A stretch of DNA of 64,000 nucleotides, from positions 5,120,704 to 5,184,703 of the forward strand of contig NC_045139.1 in NCBI RefSeq assembly GCF_008831285.2, in the 5' to 3' direction. Position 1 is the first letter of the stretch. The number at the start of each line of letters is the position of its first letter. The notes under the pieces were generated by a model that was given only the letters and a program-made list of their open reading frames with translations, did not search any database and was not told where the DNA came from. This DNA comes from Nymphaea colorata. Taxonomy: Eukaryota; Streptophyta; Magnoliopsida; Nymphaeales; Nymphaeaceae. The translations under genes and the position numbers were made by a program. This document shows, piece by piece, positions 11,476 to 25,225 of the stretch.

Positions 11476-12880
11476 AAGAATTCCATTGCAGCACTTACAC
11501 CCTTAGTAGCGGACTCTCGGCTTCTAAGAGTCCTCTGATTATCAACAGTAATGTTGTCATCATGTTCACTTATGGCAACTATTCACATACATATGACGTA
11601 ATAAGTTAAGCACTTTAGACTCATGTTTATCTGTAATGTAATGTCCCATTTCAAGGAGTTTGTCATTAGAACTTATAAATGGGATTGTAAAATAGTTAGT
11701 TGTTTTGGTTCATATCTTTTTTTAGTTAGAATAGAAACTGCTAAGGAGTGGGTTGAAATCTATAGGACAAAGAGTCGAAACCTGTGGGTCGAGCAGTTAC
11801 ATTCTTCCCTTCATATTCGGGCTTCTTTTCCTACTCCTTCAAAGTCTGTCATGATCTTAGAGAAATTTGTCCATAAAAAAAATGAAGACCAACATTGGTC
11901 AGCTTCAGTTGTGATTGCAGGTTTTCACCTTGTAGGCTGGTGGGTCAATGAAATACTAGTTTTCAGTTAAATTTTCATGGGTATTACTCCTCAGTAGTAG
12001 GCATTACTCTCAAGTTAAAAGAAGTAATTGTAAGTTCAGCCGATTGTAATGCAACTATGGACCCCGAGGACATAGAGAAGGAGGGGGAGGCTTTGGCCTC
12101 TTGCTTGGGCTGGAGAATAAGATTCCTTCTCGCTCATCCAAAAAAAACATCTGATAGTGGCAAAGAAGTGACTCGGGAATAATATTATCCACTAAATATG
12201 TAATGAAAATGCGATCTATCAACACAAATGCTGACTACAAGTTTACCACAATGATTAAAGGGAACACTGCCAAAAGATGCATGACAATTATCTTAGCAGT
12301 CAAAAGCCCTCTGTGAGCTTAAGGAGAGCAAAACACAGCAAATGAAAGAAAGGAGAAGAAAGGCATTTACCGAGGCGCATGTTGTCTACTAAAATCATTA
12401 GTGAACTCTTTAAGGCTATGAGAACACCGATTTAATGGTCTATCTGCATGAACCTACAAAAAGTTGAAGCAGACATGAAGGATTTGATGACAAACTGGAA
12501 TCCCGTCACAAGACCTTGAATTTTAAACCTTCGTTTGACTTCCCGAACCAGAAATTTTTCATGAGAGGGCCAAAATATAGTTTCAAAATATTAATAGGGG
12601 CCAAAATACAATTTTTTAAAATTTTATATATGATATATGAAATTTATTAAAATTTCACATGTAAGCTATAATTTCTGAGTTGGGTGACCATGTTAATGTT
12701 AGAAGGCCATGCCTCCAATTGTGTTGAACCTGATAGAGAAGGATCCCCGACCTTTCAAACGCCCACTTAGCCATGCCAGATTTGTTTGATTTGTAATAAA
12801 AGAACACTGCTGCTCTGGGGATGATCAAATCATGCTACGATTGCTTCCAATAATTTTGTTTAAGGAAAATATGCTTATGG
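11476..12880. other. 3' flank of neprosin copy 1
   Basis: No second gene was recognised. The stretch is collinear with about 22223-23620 after copy 2, and in part with 32887-33510 after copy 3, so it belongs to the duplicated unit. The reading frame at 11623-11970 lies in this flank and is broken in the homologous copy, so it is not treated as a gene. Confidence 0.6.
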
Positions 12881-15000
12881 TATGCCCTTCGACCAAAAAT
12901 TCCCAGCTCTTCCACTTTTCATGGGCTCATTTATTTCTCCCCACCTTCATGAAAAACCAAGACTTAATTTTATGGGTTGTTTGGTAATGAAAATAGTTAG
13001 ATATTGTTTCATATATTGGCCCTTAAGGTTGGGACATATTCAAGGAGTATTATAAACATAGTGTTAGTGTTTTATGAATCTGTACTAATTTTTAAGGGTA
13101 GAGCGTTTGCATTATTAATAGGGTAGAGCGTTTGCATTATTAAATGTCGCTGAAAGAAAAGTATCCCTGGTTACCTCGATAACATTAGGTTTTGGATCAA
13201 CACAGCTGGGAGATAGGCTCCCCACCATTTTATTGAATCAAAGAACTGAGAAGATACAGTCAAAGAATCAAACAAAAGAAAACAAGTAGAAGGCATACAC
13301 CCTGGAATCTATAACAGATTATCAGGAAACGCACCCCACTCTCGCTGGGAATTCATCTTCTTCAAATGAATACCCAAGAGGCTGATTGTATTCCAATCAG
13401 GGTTTCTTCCCAAAATCTGCAGACTTGGCATCTCATCATCAGGAAGTCAGCCCTCATACCTTCAGGATGTCTCAAAACTAAGTTTTTCCTACACAATTTT
13501 CCTCCACGAAGGGCTAAATATCATCAGCACTTTGCCTCCCAGAGCAGGGAATAATTTCCTCCAGTTACCTAGAAGAATACTAATATCTCATCTCCGCCTG
13601 CTATAAATTCCTGATTGGTGTCTGATCACAGGAGATCTTTTGCAGTTCTTGAGAATGACTCTTTACAGACAGTATATACCAAGAATTTGTGTTAAAAGAT
13701 GACCATGGAATATGGATCTGGCCGAATGCTGAATTTAGCCAACATGCCACCTGCGAGCTAGCAAATTTAGTCCAAGGAGCACTGCCAAACATGTTTTTTA
13801 TATCATTCCAAAATATCCTGCTTATGTCAAGAGAGCCGCCATTCTCATTGTCATGGAGTAATGCATTCTGATGCTTCCAGAGGACCCAGATGGCCATAGA
13901 ATAATACTATACAGACGATTTTTTTCAACCACTTCGTCTTAACTTTTCTCTTGATCCACCACAGATAGCTTTTCTCTTAAATTTAGAGAGTTACCCATTG
14001 TAACTCGGCACTCAAACTTTTTCCCAAATGAAATTCCACATTTCTTTGGGTAATTTCCTGCATAGTAAGAGTAAATGATGACTGCTCTCCTTCTACATAC
14101 AGCAAACAAAGTATCGATTTTGCTAGAGGAACACCAAAACGTTTCAGCCTATTACTATGTCTCTGATGGCCAAGTAAGCAGTCCATTGAGCTCTAGGCAG
14201 TAACATTGGGTTCCAAACATTGAAAGAGAGTGTAACTCTGCTGCTTGACGTGTTCCATCTCTCAAAAAATGCTTCATGCCTATACTGGCTTCCTGTTGAG
14301 GCCCACAGAGCTGCTTCCAAGATAATATATGTGGTGTTTATATCGCGAGCTATCGTCGTCTCCCAACAGAAACTTCGTCGTAGTCTCGTCGACGATCGCA
14401 ACTTGAAACAGACAGGTCTTGGTCCTTGGAGCATGAAATTTCAAGCTCCAAAAGCCAACAATATGTTTGACGACGTGCTGTAGAAGGCTCAATTTTCCGT
14501 CATACAAGAAGAATAGACAGTGGGTCATTTGAGGCAGCGACTTGAAAATTTGTACATGGACCGAACAATATTTTTCAGTCTTTGTTATACATGTCAAATT
14601 ATTTTTTTTTCAAAAGATAGTAAGTATGATTTTGTTTCATGAGAAAAGATTTTCAAACTTGTTTCAGATATTACACTTGTTTCTAATGATGTTGCGCACG
14701 TAACGTGCGGAATTCATAAGTTTTACTTAGAAAATGAGATCTAATAACTTGAGATGCTCTGTTTACTCGGCCGTCAACCTGCCGTGTAAACCACGGCCCT
14801 TTGAAATTTGAATATACCAACCGGAGATGTACGTTGTCACTACCTAAATCAGTCAGTATCAATATGGAAAGCCACTTAATTCCAAATAGCATCTTCCACA
14901 TCATCTTGACCTGTGACACATCGTGAAAGTTGCAGCGAAAAGGATCCTGATAGTAATAGAAGTAGAAAAATCCTTGATGACTTAGCATGTCTTACTCGGT
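12880..15000. repeat. Relic B of the neprosin-unit flank
   Basis: Collinear with 23640-25720 and in part with 3780-5230. Shared landmarks include ATCAACACAGCTGGGAGATA near 13197, the LINE-like fragment on the minus strand, and the gctgcttccaag / TCGTCGTAGTCTCGTCGACG segment near 14310-14400. Together with the gene it makes a repeat unit of about 10 kb. Confidence 0.7.
13601..13900 (-). mobile_element. Decayed LINE (non-LTR) reverse-transcriptase tail
   Basis: The minus strand reads AIWVLWKHQNALLHDNE, which resembles the IW..W..RN...F signature after the zinc-binding domain at the C-terminus of plant LINE reverse transcriptases. No further LINE domain can be read. In this copy the frame upstream of the motif is broken. 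The homologous fragment in unit 2 (24552-24788) keeps a little more, with IIPMAIWVLWKHQN. This is a duplicated fossil, not a working element. Confidence 0.45.
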
Positions 15001-15480
15001 TCTTAATTATTTTATCATCTATCAAATAAAGTTAAAAAACCAAAAAAGACATTTCTTTTAATTTTTTTTTTAAATACCCCAACTCTCACTTACTTTTTAT
15101 TGGTGCATATATTGGAACCTGGTTATAACCACCATACTGGTGTATTAATTTTTTGTGTGTCAGTATGGTTATGACAAAAAAACACTCCCTGTTCACATAG
15201 AAAAGAAAGCTTTTTAAGAAGACAAAAATGAAAATAAAAAAAAAGTAAAAAGATTATAAATAACATGTTTTTTATTACATTACTAAAATGGCCCCCTAGC
15301 AGATATCTTCTTCTTCTTGAGTCAATATTTATTATCATCTTGACCTGGATAGTTTGACGAGTTCAGCAGGAAGAAGATTCTCAAAATAAGACAAGTGGAA
15401 AAAAATCAATGACCCAACGCGTGTCTCAAGTCTTATTGTCATTAAGAAAAATGGAGGTGAACAAATTATAGATGTTCTAA
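15000..15480. other. Upstream region of neprosin copy 2
   Basis: No gene. It is collinear with about 26500-27030 upstream of copy 3, and the part from about 15305 matches the region upstream of copy 1 (about 5630-5830). A dispersed segment around 15140-15260 (a GTTCACATAGAAAAG-like core) recurs near 26625-26740 and, more weakly, near 58650-58760. Confidence 0.5.
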
Positions 15481-15571
15481 ACCAATCTACATATACCCTG
15501 CATGTTCCCTTTTGAAGCATGCCCACTTAGAAGCAAAAGCACTGCTCAGTTGCATATCCATATTTCAGGAC

Positions 15572-16881
15572 ATGGATTCAGCAGGAAAGCAGTCGATGCT
15601 TCTCTTATTTCTCCTGCTTTTGGAGCTTACAGCATGCATTGCAAGAGATCTATCAAGCAAGGGATCGAGAGGAATGCTATATCCTGAGAAGCCTCCTGTT
15701 AAGACTATCAAGGTCGCGTTTCTAATCATTCGTATTATTTTCAATATCTATATTCTTAGAGAGATTGTAGAATGAACATCTAACTGTTACAGAATCTAAA
15801 GTTTACAACAATATTAATGTTTAATTAGAGAGAAGATGGAGAATTGATCGATTGCATCGACATTTACAGCCAGCCAGCTTTCGGCCATCCAGCACTTAAG
15901 AATCACACGATCCAGGTTCCGTATTCTTTTTTTATTTTTTATTTACTCTTTCACTTTCTTTATCCATCTAGTTTTTCCTGAATGATTAGTAGAATGTCTT
16001 TCCCTAACAGTTACTTTCATCTTAAACCGAGAGGGACCATATAGTTTCACGCACAAAACCACATGGGCAAAGATATCTCTATTGTAGATTTCTGCACTTG
16101 GTTGGATGCCGCAAGGGGCATAGCATAGTTGATCGGACAACAGGACTTGGTGACTGGTGTGGGCAACTGCCCACACAGTCTCTTAAAAGTTTTTTTGTTT
16201 TAAATGGGAATCTTAAATATTTATCCTTACACACATATATAAATGCCCCACTAGATTTGAGTATTTTTAAACAAGTACTCCTCCAACCAATTTTTCTGGT
16301 TTTACTACTGCAAGGAGAGTAGCATAGTTGGTTGGATCGTGACATTCAAATTGTTAGGTGTATATAAATTTGGATTTTTTTTTTGAGTGGCGGGTTAATA
16401 TTAACCTCCTGCACATCCGAAAAGGTTTGGTTGGACCGGATCAGGCTTACTGAGCCCATTGGCCTTTAGGTTGTCTTGGCTAGATTAGGTTGACCTCCCC
16501 TACTTGGAGGCTAATTAATTAGGGAGTCAATTAATTACGAGATTCTTAAACCCAGTGTCTTGAGACTTGATTAGGAATGAACTTTTCCCAGGTTTTGATC
16601 AAATATTCTCTTTTCACAAAGAATAGTTGCGTAACGTATATATGCAATAGCATCTTTAATTTCCTATAACATCCACGTATTATCGATAATATGTACAATA
16701 TAATCCCAAAATCAAAGTTCAATAATAAATTTACTGCAACTACATTATCAAGCATATGTTGATGAAGTATGTTTGTGTGAATGCATTTACATGCATACAC
16801 GTAAACACATAACATTTCATGCACCATGTACATAATATGTTGGTTTAGTATTATCTATTATTTTATACATGAGAGGAATAA

Positions 16882-16912
<31 letters not shown>

Positions 16913-17449
16913 TTTTGAATTTTGAAGATACAAGGAAGCGGGCTAGCTCTGTTGGAAATTATTGACCTTTTGATGATTGGCTTACTGGATAAAACTAATG
17001 GATATGCATGCAGATGGAACCGAGTTCACATGCAGGAGGGACAGCGAGAAGGGAGACTTCAGAACACAAGGCAGATTGGCGGAGAAGTAGATGCCCTCCT
17101 GGCACGGTCCCCGTCCCAAGGGCTCCAAGCCCCATCTCACCCTTTTTTACCTCCAAATTTGTTGATCGAAAGGGGTACGTTCACGAGGTATCTTCAAAAG
17201 AATTACTCTCTTCGATCTTCTTTCTTTTCTTTTATCTCTGTGGCTGGCTGTGTGTCCGGCTACCTCTGTAGCTAGATGGTTATTTTTTATTTTATGTTGC
17301 TAAAAAACCATCTTAAAATGTGTATTTGCAATGGTCAATTGTTTAACCACTGTTTTTAAAGAGAATACACTTTTTGTAACAGCTTTAGTGATAAAAAATA
17401 AAAAAAATTAACCATCAAGCCTCAAAGATTGCCGATAAATTTCAATTTT

Positions 17450-17494
<45 letters not shown>

Positions 17495-20400
17495 GAACAA
17501 TAGAAACCAGACTGTCCAAAAGTGAGTGTTAACTTTTTTCCGTAAGATATACAAACATAAATATGATGTTAAGAATGTTTTAGTGGGAAACATATGCTAT
17601 GTTATTCTTATTTTGAGTTTAGTAATGTTTTTATAGTGATCAAAAGAATAAAAGGCATATATGCTGTTTAAAAAATTTTAGTAGTAGACAAACCAATAAT
17701 TTTTTTAAAGAAACGACTTGAATTAGTATATGTTTGATGTTAAATTTGTATTTATTAACATACTAAGGCATTCATATTTTGTTTAAAACATTTTAGTGAA
17801 ATTTTTTGCCAAAAACAAAAGTTTTCCTTATCAAATGGGGTCGAAAAAATGTTATTTGTGATTTCATCATTTCATGTAGTGTGACATGCACAATTGACAA
17901 AATCTTACATTTTTCTTTTTGAAAAAGAAAAACAAAATCTCAAAACCATGGTGCTTATTTGCACAAACAAATGCCCCTTAAATTGCATTTACCTGTCATA
18001 TGAGAATTAAGTAATGCAAATCATTGAAGGAGATGAACATTTACCAGGCTAAATATTTACTTCATTTTCCAAAAAAATAATGGAATTTTTTCTTCCTTAT
18101 ATGGATAGGCTTCATTACCTAATTTTTCACAATTAAATGTTGGGAAACCAGATTTCAAAACATGACTTGTCAAGATGAATGGACAAAAAGGGTCCTAAGT
18201 AAATTTCAGAAAATCACACAAAAACACCTAGCATCTGGGCAAATAACAAATCGCACCCCAACGTTTAAAAATTAATAGACATGCATTCAACCTTTTTGGG
18301 AGAATTCTCGAAGAATGGCCCAATGAGAGGAAACGTTGTTTTTTGATATAAGATGACAAAAATACCCCTCTCTTAAACAACGTGTTGTTTATGGGAAGAG
18401 ACTTTTGATATTATGCCGCTAATATAGGAAGGCATGCCCCCACCTTTTACTGGAGGGGTATTTTGGTAAATTTAAAATAAAAAATTGAAAAGGGTCTCCT
18501 ATTTATTCAATAAAGATATTTTGGTCATTTCCTCAGCACGTAACACATGGTCCCTTGTTAGGGATGGTAATCCTCTTTATCAAAGGTATTGACATTGTTT
18601 TGTATAATAAATTAAATTAGGAGGCCGATTTCTGTGTTATGGTCATAAGAGAAGCACACATCTTATGCTCTCCCTCTGCAATAAGTTGGTTACATGCACA
18701 GGGATGTATAATGACTAATATGCCCCTCATATAGTGCAAAAAGAAGGTTTTGAAAATGACAAAAATGAGATTGCAAAAGAGAGTAAAAAGACTATAAAGT
18801 ACATTTCATCTAAAAAAAATTCTAAGATACTCCCAGCTCTCTCTCTCTATTTGTCTATTTGTTGCATGCATATGGTTATGCACACAACTCCATCTCCTCT
18901 CCGCCCCCACCCTTTCTAGTAACTTTTCTCATTTGTTAACTTTTAAAAAGGGACTTCAGTATTTCCAATAAAAGAGTTTTCCCAGCTTCTCCCTCCATCG
19001 GCTACCACAGACATGGTCATGGTCATGGCTACTAACTTGGTCTATGCATGTGGAACATTAAGCACGCCTACTTGTATGAACGTGGAGTGTTTCACGGAAC
19101 CCAAGCAAGATTCAACGTGTGGAACCCACAGACGGAAGGGCAAGATGAAGAGTTCAGTTTAGCTCAACTATGGGTCATGAATGACGCAGATGCCTCAAAT
19201 TTGAACACCATTGAAGTTGGTTGGCACGTAAGTTCATTCTATCTTTGTTTTGAAGGGATCCGACATAGCATACCTGATTGGAGTGGGATATGCGTAGATG
19301 GTACATCCGTGGTTTGATTTTAGTAGGTACTACTTTCCTAAGCTGCAAAAGATAGGGTTGCTCTGTTGAGTTGAAGGTGGTACAGTGTCCACCCAAGCTC
19401 CCATGCAGCATAGGACCACAGAGGCAAGGTGAATAAAAAAAGCCTTCAGGCTTTTTTGTTCGAACAATGGGTTGTTAACCTTCCGCTCACTTGCCGCTCA
19501 CCTGGAACGGATATGCTTTTAAGAGCATTTACCACCCAAAAAGCTAGAGATTTGCATCATGACACAAACGAGTCTTCTTATTTAGATATTGAGCTCAAGT
19601 TCCTAAATCCACATCGTTGCTTTTTTTAACATGCTCATTTATGCAGTGAAATCTTTTAAAAGAAAAAATTGCACTAACAACAACATTTTGAAAGCCAGGT
19701 ATTTCCATCCTTATATGGGGGGGACAGTCAGCCGAGGCTGTTCGTGTATTGGACGGTAAGCACTCTCAATTTTTGTACAATTTTTTTCTATTTCTCTCGC
19801 AAAGATTTTCTTTTTGTGGCCCAGTTGTGTCTTGTAGACCCATGTTTGATTGTCTTTTATCTAATTTATTAAATCTAAGATCCTTAGGATTTGAGATTCA
19901 TCAATTCAAGATTCGGCCCTCTCTCACTAAAGACATTTTCTCAATGCAAAATTGTAAAATGAGAATGTCAAGTGACAATCCTTATCTGACTTATGATGCT
20001 TACTTATTAGATGAACTATAAATCTTATAGAGCATCTTTTGTCACATCAGCCACATCAAAGCTGCAGATGGAAAATCTGAAGTAATCATAGATGCCCTTT
20101 TAATGAGGTCATCTCTTAACTAGTTTCCTGCTAAGCCGGGTTTCCTACTGTTCGCCAAAAGCTGAAGCCCTTGCTCAACTTCTCGTCCCTCTAGAGTACA
20201 AGACCATTAAAAAGCTTAGGTACAAAGTGGCAAGCCTCAGACTTTAATGCAAGACTTTATTATAAATATATCTGAGTTAATTTGATCAGAGTTTTAATTA
20301 ATTCATATAGTTTACTAATTGATCAAGTTGAAGAGATAACTCAAAGCCCCTGTTGATATTTCCATTGATAAGGTCTAAGGTAGTGCTTGGATGACGTCCT

Positions 20401-22222
20401 TTGAAATAGTGTAACAGTGTCATGTGAAAGCAATGTTTTAAGAAAATGATTTTTAATAAATGGTTTTGATATTAAAATTCATTTTTACAAAGAACCTGAA
20501 GAAACTAGAAAGGGGCAGGTTTTTTCCAGAAATTTGCAAATGAGTATCCTTCCAAAAATTTTTTTCTAGTTCCACCACTGATATAGGTAAATAAGTTTAT
20601 ACGCTCAAATAAAAGAAACTTATTTGTTGAAACTTTAGGTCATATAATATCAAAACAACCTTATGTAATTGCAGAGAGATGATTACGGAAGCACAGGATG
20701 CTACAATCTCAAGTGCGCCGGATTCGTTCAAGTGAGTAATCAAATATCTCCTGGTATGGCAATATCCCCAGTGTCAGCATACGAAGGCGAACAAGTATAC
20801 ATCCACCTTTTAGTCTTCAAAGTGAGTACTGTTGTTCTTTTCTGTAGTATTTTTTCTTGACAAAAAAATTAAATGACAACTTTTTCTCTGAATTCGAAAA
20901 TTTAAATACAAAGTTGATGCCTTGTAAACTGTCAATAAAGTTGATCAAAGAACTCATTGACCAATTAATGAACATATTACCAATTGGAACTTGGAAGTGC
21001 GTCCAAAATTTGATATGGGACCTATAAACTCCTCTGAATCCTGCAAGAGGCAGCAGTGCAGATTTTTCTAGCAAAGTAGCAAAAGGTTCAAAAGGAGCCA
21101 GCATATATAACTCTATGGTCTATTTGGCAAACGGAAAAGTCTGTAACTGTTGTAACTGTTATTAAAGATAGCGACAAATTCATGGAATACCTTTAAAACT
21201 GTTTTACGGATCAATCTATCCAACTTTTAGAGTAGATTCATGGAATAGTTACAAGTTGTTCTATTTGCCAGATGGGCCTTATGGACCAAGTTTTCTTTTG
21301 AAAAAAAGACCCACATTTGGTTTGAAAGACTTTGCTATACCCCCAATGCCATAAGACACTAGGACATCTCATATACTCTTAAACCACGTCTTTTTTTTTT
21401 TTTAATATTCACATACTTGGATTTGAATTCAGATTCAAATCAGAACAAAAAAAAAAAAATCATATTTAGATCTGAATCTTAATAAAAAATCTGATCCAAA
21501 TTTAATTTTTACATTTATATCCGAATTTGAATTTTGAAGCAGTTTTCAAAATGTAAGAGCATTGAAATGTTTATTTGAAACTAAATCTGATGCAAATCCA
21601 AATCTGATTGAATATTTATCTATATTCAAATTTGATCAAATGTTATTTGATAAATCTGAATCCAATTCGATTTGTTAATTGGATTTGTTTTTTTTTTCAT
21701 ATCCATGCTTTTGAAACAGTTCATGACGAATGTTCGATTGAAATTATATATATTGAGATCCATGTGTAACATAGAAGGGGACCATAAAACAAAAGTTGCT
21801 ATCAAAGAAAAATACTGATGAAATTATCTGTCATATCATAGGATGCAGAGACTGGCAACTGGTGGCTGAAATATGAGGACATATACGTGGGCTATTGGCC
21901 CGGTGGTCTTTTCACAACCCTTGCAGACGCAGCAAATTTACTGGAATGGGGAGGAGAGGTGGCCCGGCCGGCCAACGGCCCCCGCCTGGCCACCAAGATG
22001 GGAAGCGGCCATTTTTCGAGCGAAGGCGGCGATGGCATATCTTGCTCTGTGAAGAACATTGAATGTTTGAATGCAACAACCAATGCCTTTGTCCAGCCAA
22101 CTGCTGCAGTTGCAGTTGCAGAAGTGAAGAACTGCTATGATATCAATAATGTTGGCATCACGGCCACTGATGGATATGTCATCTACTTCGGAGGCCCAGG
22201 CAAAAGCGATATATGCCAGTGA
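15572..22222 (+). CDS. Neprosin-domain protein, tandem copy 2
   Basis: Exons are 15572-15712, 15829-15915, 17014-17187, 19063-19227, 19699-19755, 20675-20821 and 21842-22222. The product is 383 residues, again with all introns in phase 0. It has the same signal peptide and domain order as copy 1. Exon 2 is identical base for base to copy 1. Differences include IEVGWH in place of IEAGWH beside the first conserved Glu, a Met for Lys in the propeptide (GMLYPEK), and one extra Gly codon in exon 5. That extra codon comes from a run of seven G and keeps the frame. EWGGEV and the C-terminal CYDINNVG...[13 protein letters not shown] block are intact. Intron 3 is long (1875 bases) and matches intron 3 of copy 3. 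The promoter TATA box is altered to CTACATATACC. The reading frame is intact, and expression is unknown. Confidence 0.87.
17452..17493. repeat. (TA)n microsatellite in intron 3 of neprosin copy 2
   Basis: About 40 bases of TA. The homologous intron of copy 3 has a shorter tract at about 28481-28505, with the same gaacaatagaaaccagactg sequence after it. Confidence 0.95.
21400..21765. mobile_element. Degraded GGATGTCAAT-family MITE, intron 6 of neprosin copy 2
   Basis: Homologous to the intron 6 element of copy 1, ending near ATATTGAGATCC. Before it, copy 2 keeps about 450 bases (20930-21390) that copy 1 has lost. Confidence 0.5.
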
Positions 22223-23640
22223 AAGAGTTTCACTGCAGTACTTACACCCTTAGTAGCGGACTCTTGGCTTCTAAAAGTCCTCTGATTATCAACAATAATG
22301 TCAGCATGTTCACCTATGACAACTATTCACATATACATGATGTGATCATTTAAGCACTTTAGACTCATGTTTATCTGTAATGTTTAATGTCCCACTTTAA
22401 GGAGCTTGTCATTGTTTAAGAACTTATAAATGGGATTGTAAAAAAGGTTGGTTGTTTTGGTTCCTATATTCTTTGAGTCGAAACAAAAACTGCTAGTGAG
22501 TGGGTTGATATATGTAGGACAAAGAGTCGAAGCCCAATATGAAAGTGGGTTGAGTCGTTACATTCTTGATTATTTCCTTCATATTTGGTGTTGTTTTCCT
22601 ACTCCTTCAAAGTCGGTCATGATCTTAAAGAAAATTGTCCATCAAAAAATTAAGACTAACACTGGTCAGCTTCAGTTGTGATTACAGTTTTCACCTTTTG
22701 AAGGCTGGTGGGTCAGTGAAATACTAGTTTTGAGTTTAATTTTCATGGGTATTACTCTTCGGTGGCAAATGTTACTTTCAGTCAAAAGGAACACTCAATT
22801 ATAACGCAACTATGAACCTCGAGGGCATACAGAAGGAAGGGGAGGCTTTGGCTTCTTGCTTGGGCTGGTGAATAAGATTCTTTCCGGCTCACCCAAAAAA
22901 ACATCTGAGAGTGTGAGAAGTGACTCGAGAATAATTTTATCTATTAAATATGTAATCAAAATGCGATCTATCAATAGCAAGTGCTGACTACAAGTTTACC
23001 ACAATGATTAGAGGGAGTTCTGCCAAAAGATGCATGACAATTACCATAGCAGTCAAGAGCCATATATGAGCCTAAGCAGAGCAAAACACAGTAAATGAAA
23101 GAAAGGAAGAAAAGGAAGAAGAAGAAAGGCATGTACCCAGGTGCACTGTTCGCTACTAAAACCATTAATGAACTCTTTAAGGTTATGAGAACACCTATTT
23201 AGCCAGTGGAAGATGGTCTATTTGCATGAACCTACAAAAAGTTGAAGCAGACATGAAGGATTTGATGACAAACTGGAATCCCATCGCAAGACCATGAATT
23301 TTAAACATTCGTTTGACTTCTGGAATCATAAATTTTTCACGAGCGGGCCAAAATATAGTTTCAAAATTTTAATAGGGACCAAAATATAATTTTTCAAAAT
23401 TTTATATAGGATAAACAAAATTTTTTAAAATTTTACATGTAAGCTATAATTTTTGGAGTTGGGTTACCACGTTAATGCTAAAAGGCCATGCCTCCAATTG
23501 TCTTGAACTGATAGAGAAGGATCCACGGCATTTCAACACCCTCTTATCGATGCCAGACCTGTTCGATTTGTAATAAAAGAACACTGCTGACCTGGGGATG
23601 ATTAAGTCACGCTACGATTGCTTCCAATAATTTTGTTTGA
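22223..23640. other. 3' flank of neprosin copy 2
   Basis: No gene. It follows the 3' flank of copy 1 (11476-12880) with many small substitutions and indels. Confidence 0.6.
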
Positions 23641-25173
23641 GGAAATATGCTTATGGTATGCCCTTCCAACAAAAAATTTTCAGCTCTTCCACTTTTCATG
23701 GGCTCATTTATTTCTCACGAGCTTCAGAAGGTACCATGAAACAACCAAGTCTTCATTTTATGGGTTGTTTGGTAATGGGAACAGGAACATATTGTTTCAT
23801 GCATCCGCCCTAAAGTTGGGGCACGTTCATGGAGTATGATAAATGTAGTGTTAGTGTTTCATGATTCTCTCTCTACTAGTTTTTGGGGCAGAGAGACTGA
23901 ATGATAAATGTCTCCGAAAGAAAAGTATCCCCAGTCACCCCCATAACAATGGGTTTTGGATCAACACAGCTGGGAGATACGCTCCCCACCATTTTATTCA
24001 ATCAAGACCTACGAAGATATAGTCATGAAATCTATAACAGATCATGAGGAAACGCGCCAGACTCTCGCTGAGAATTATTCTTCATCAAATGAATACCCAA
24101 GAGGCTGATTGTACTACAATCAGGGTTTCTTCCCAAAATCTGCACACATGGCATGTCACCATCAGATACAGGAGCTCCACCACATGAGTGTTGGTGTATG
24201 GAACTTGATCCATACTGGACACTCATATGCCCTCCCCCACCCCCCGACGAAAATTTTTCTTATATAAGAGCATTTATGTTATTTTATACAAATACGGATT
24301 TACCCTAATCCTTATGTTGTGAGGGGAGCCGCCGTTTTCATTTGGGGGTGTGTCTTTTCTCTGAGAGTGTCTGTGTTCATCTGATTGTGAATAGTGAAAG
24401 ATCTGTGCGACCGTGGACGTATGAGATTATTACTCCGAACCACGTAAATCTTTGTCTTCTTCCTTGTTCCTTTTAACCCCCTCTTGAGAGTGCGAGAGGA
24501 GAGATTTGGTTGTTGTTCCTAGCAAAGAGATCTTTTGCAATTTGATTTGTGTTAAAAGATGGCCATGGATCTGGCCGAATGATGAATTTTGCCAACATTC
24601 CACTTGCGAGCTAGCAGATTTAGTCCAAGGGGGACTACTAAGCATGTTTTTTTTATACCATTCCAAAATATCCTGCTTATGTCAAGGGAGCGACCATTCT
24701 CATTGTCATGGAGTAACGCATTCTGATGCTTCCAGAGGACCCAAATGGCCATAGGAATGATACTATCCATATGATTTTTTTCAACCACTTCGTATTAACT
24801 TTTCTCTCGATCCACCACTGCTAGCTTTCGATAAGAGAGTTGCCCATTGTTACTCGGCACTCAAAAATTTTTTTTTCAAATGAAATTCCACATTTCTTTG
24901 GGTAATTTCCTGCATAGTAAGAGTAAACGATGACTGTTCTCCTACATACCGCAAACAAAACATCGATTTTGCTAGAGGAACACCAAAGATTTCAGCCCAT
25001 TGCTTTGTCTCCGATGGCCAAGTAAGCAGTCCATTGAGCTCTAGGCAGTAACATTGGGTGCAGTGAGATGTTCTCTCAACCAAACATTGAAAGAGAGCGT
25101 AGCTCTGCTGCTTGACGTGTTCCATCTCACGAAAAATGCTTCATCCCCATACTGTCTGCCTGTCGATGCCCAC

Positions 25174-25225
<52 letters not shown>

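Noticed and set aside
11623..11970. 115-codon frame after neprosin copy 1
   Set aside because: The homologous stretch after copy 2 breaks the frame, and no motif is recognised. It is treated as 3' flank.
19699..19755. Suspected frameshift in exon 5 of neprosin copy 2
   Set aside because: The G run is longer by exactly three bases, so the frame is kept.
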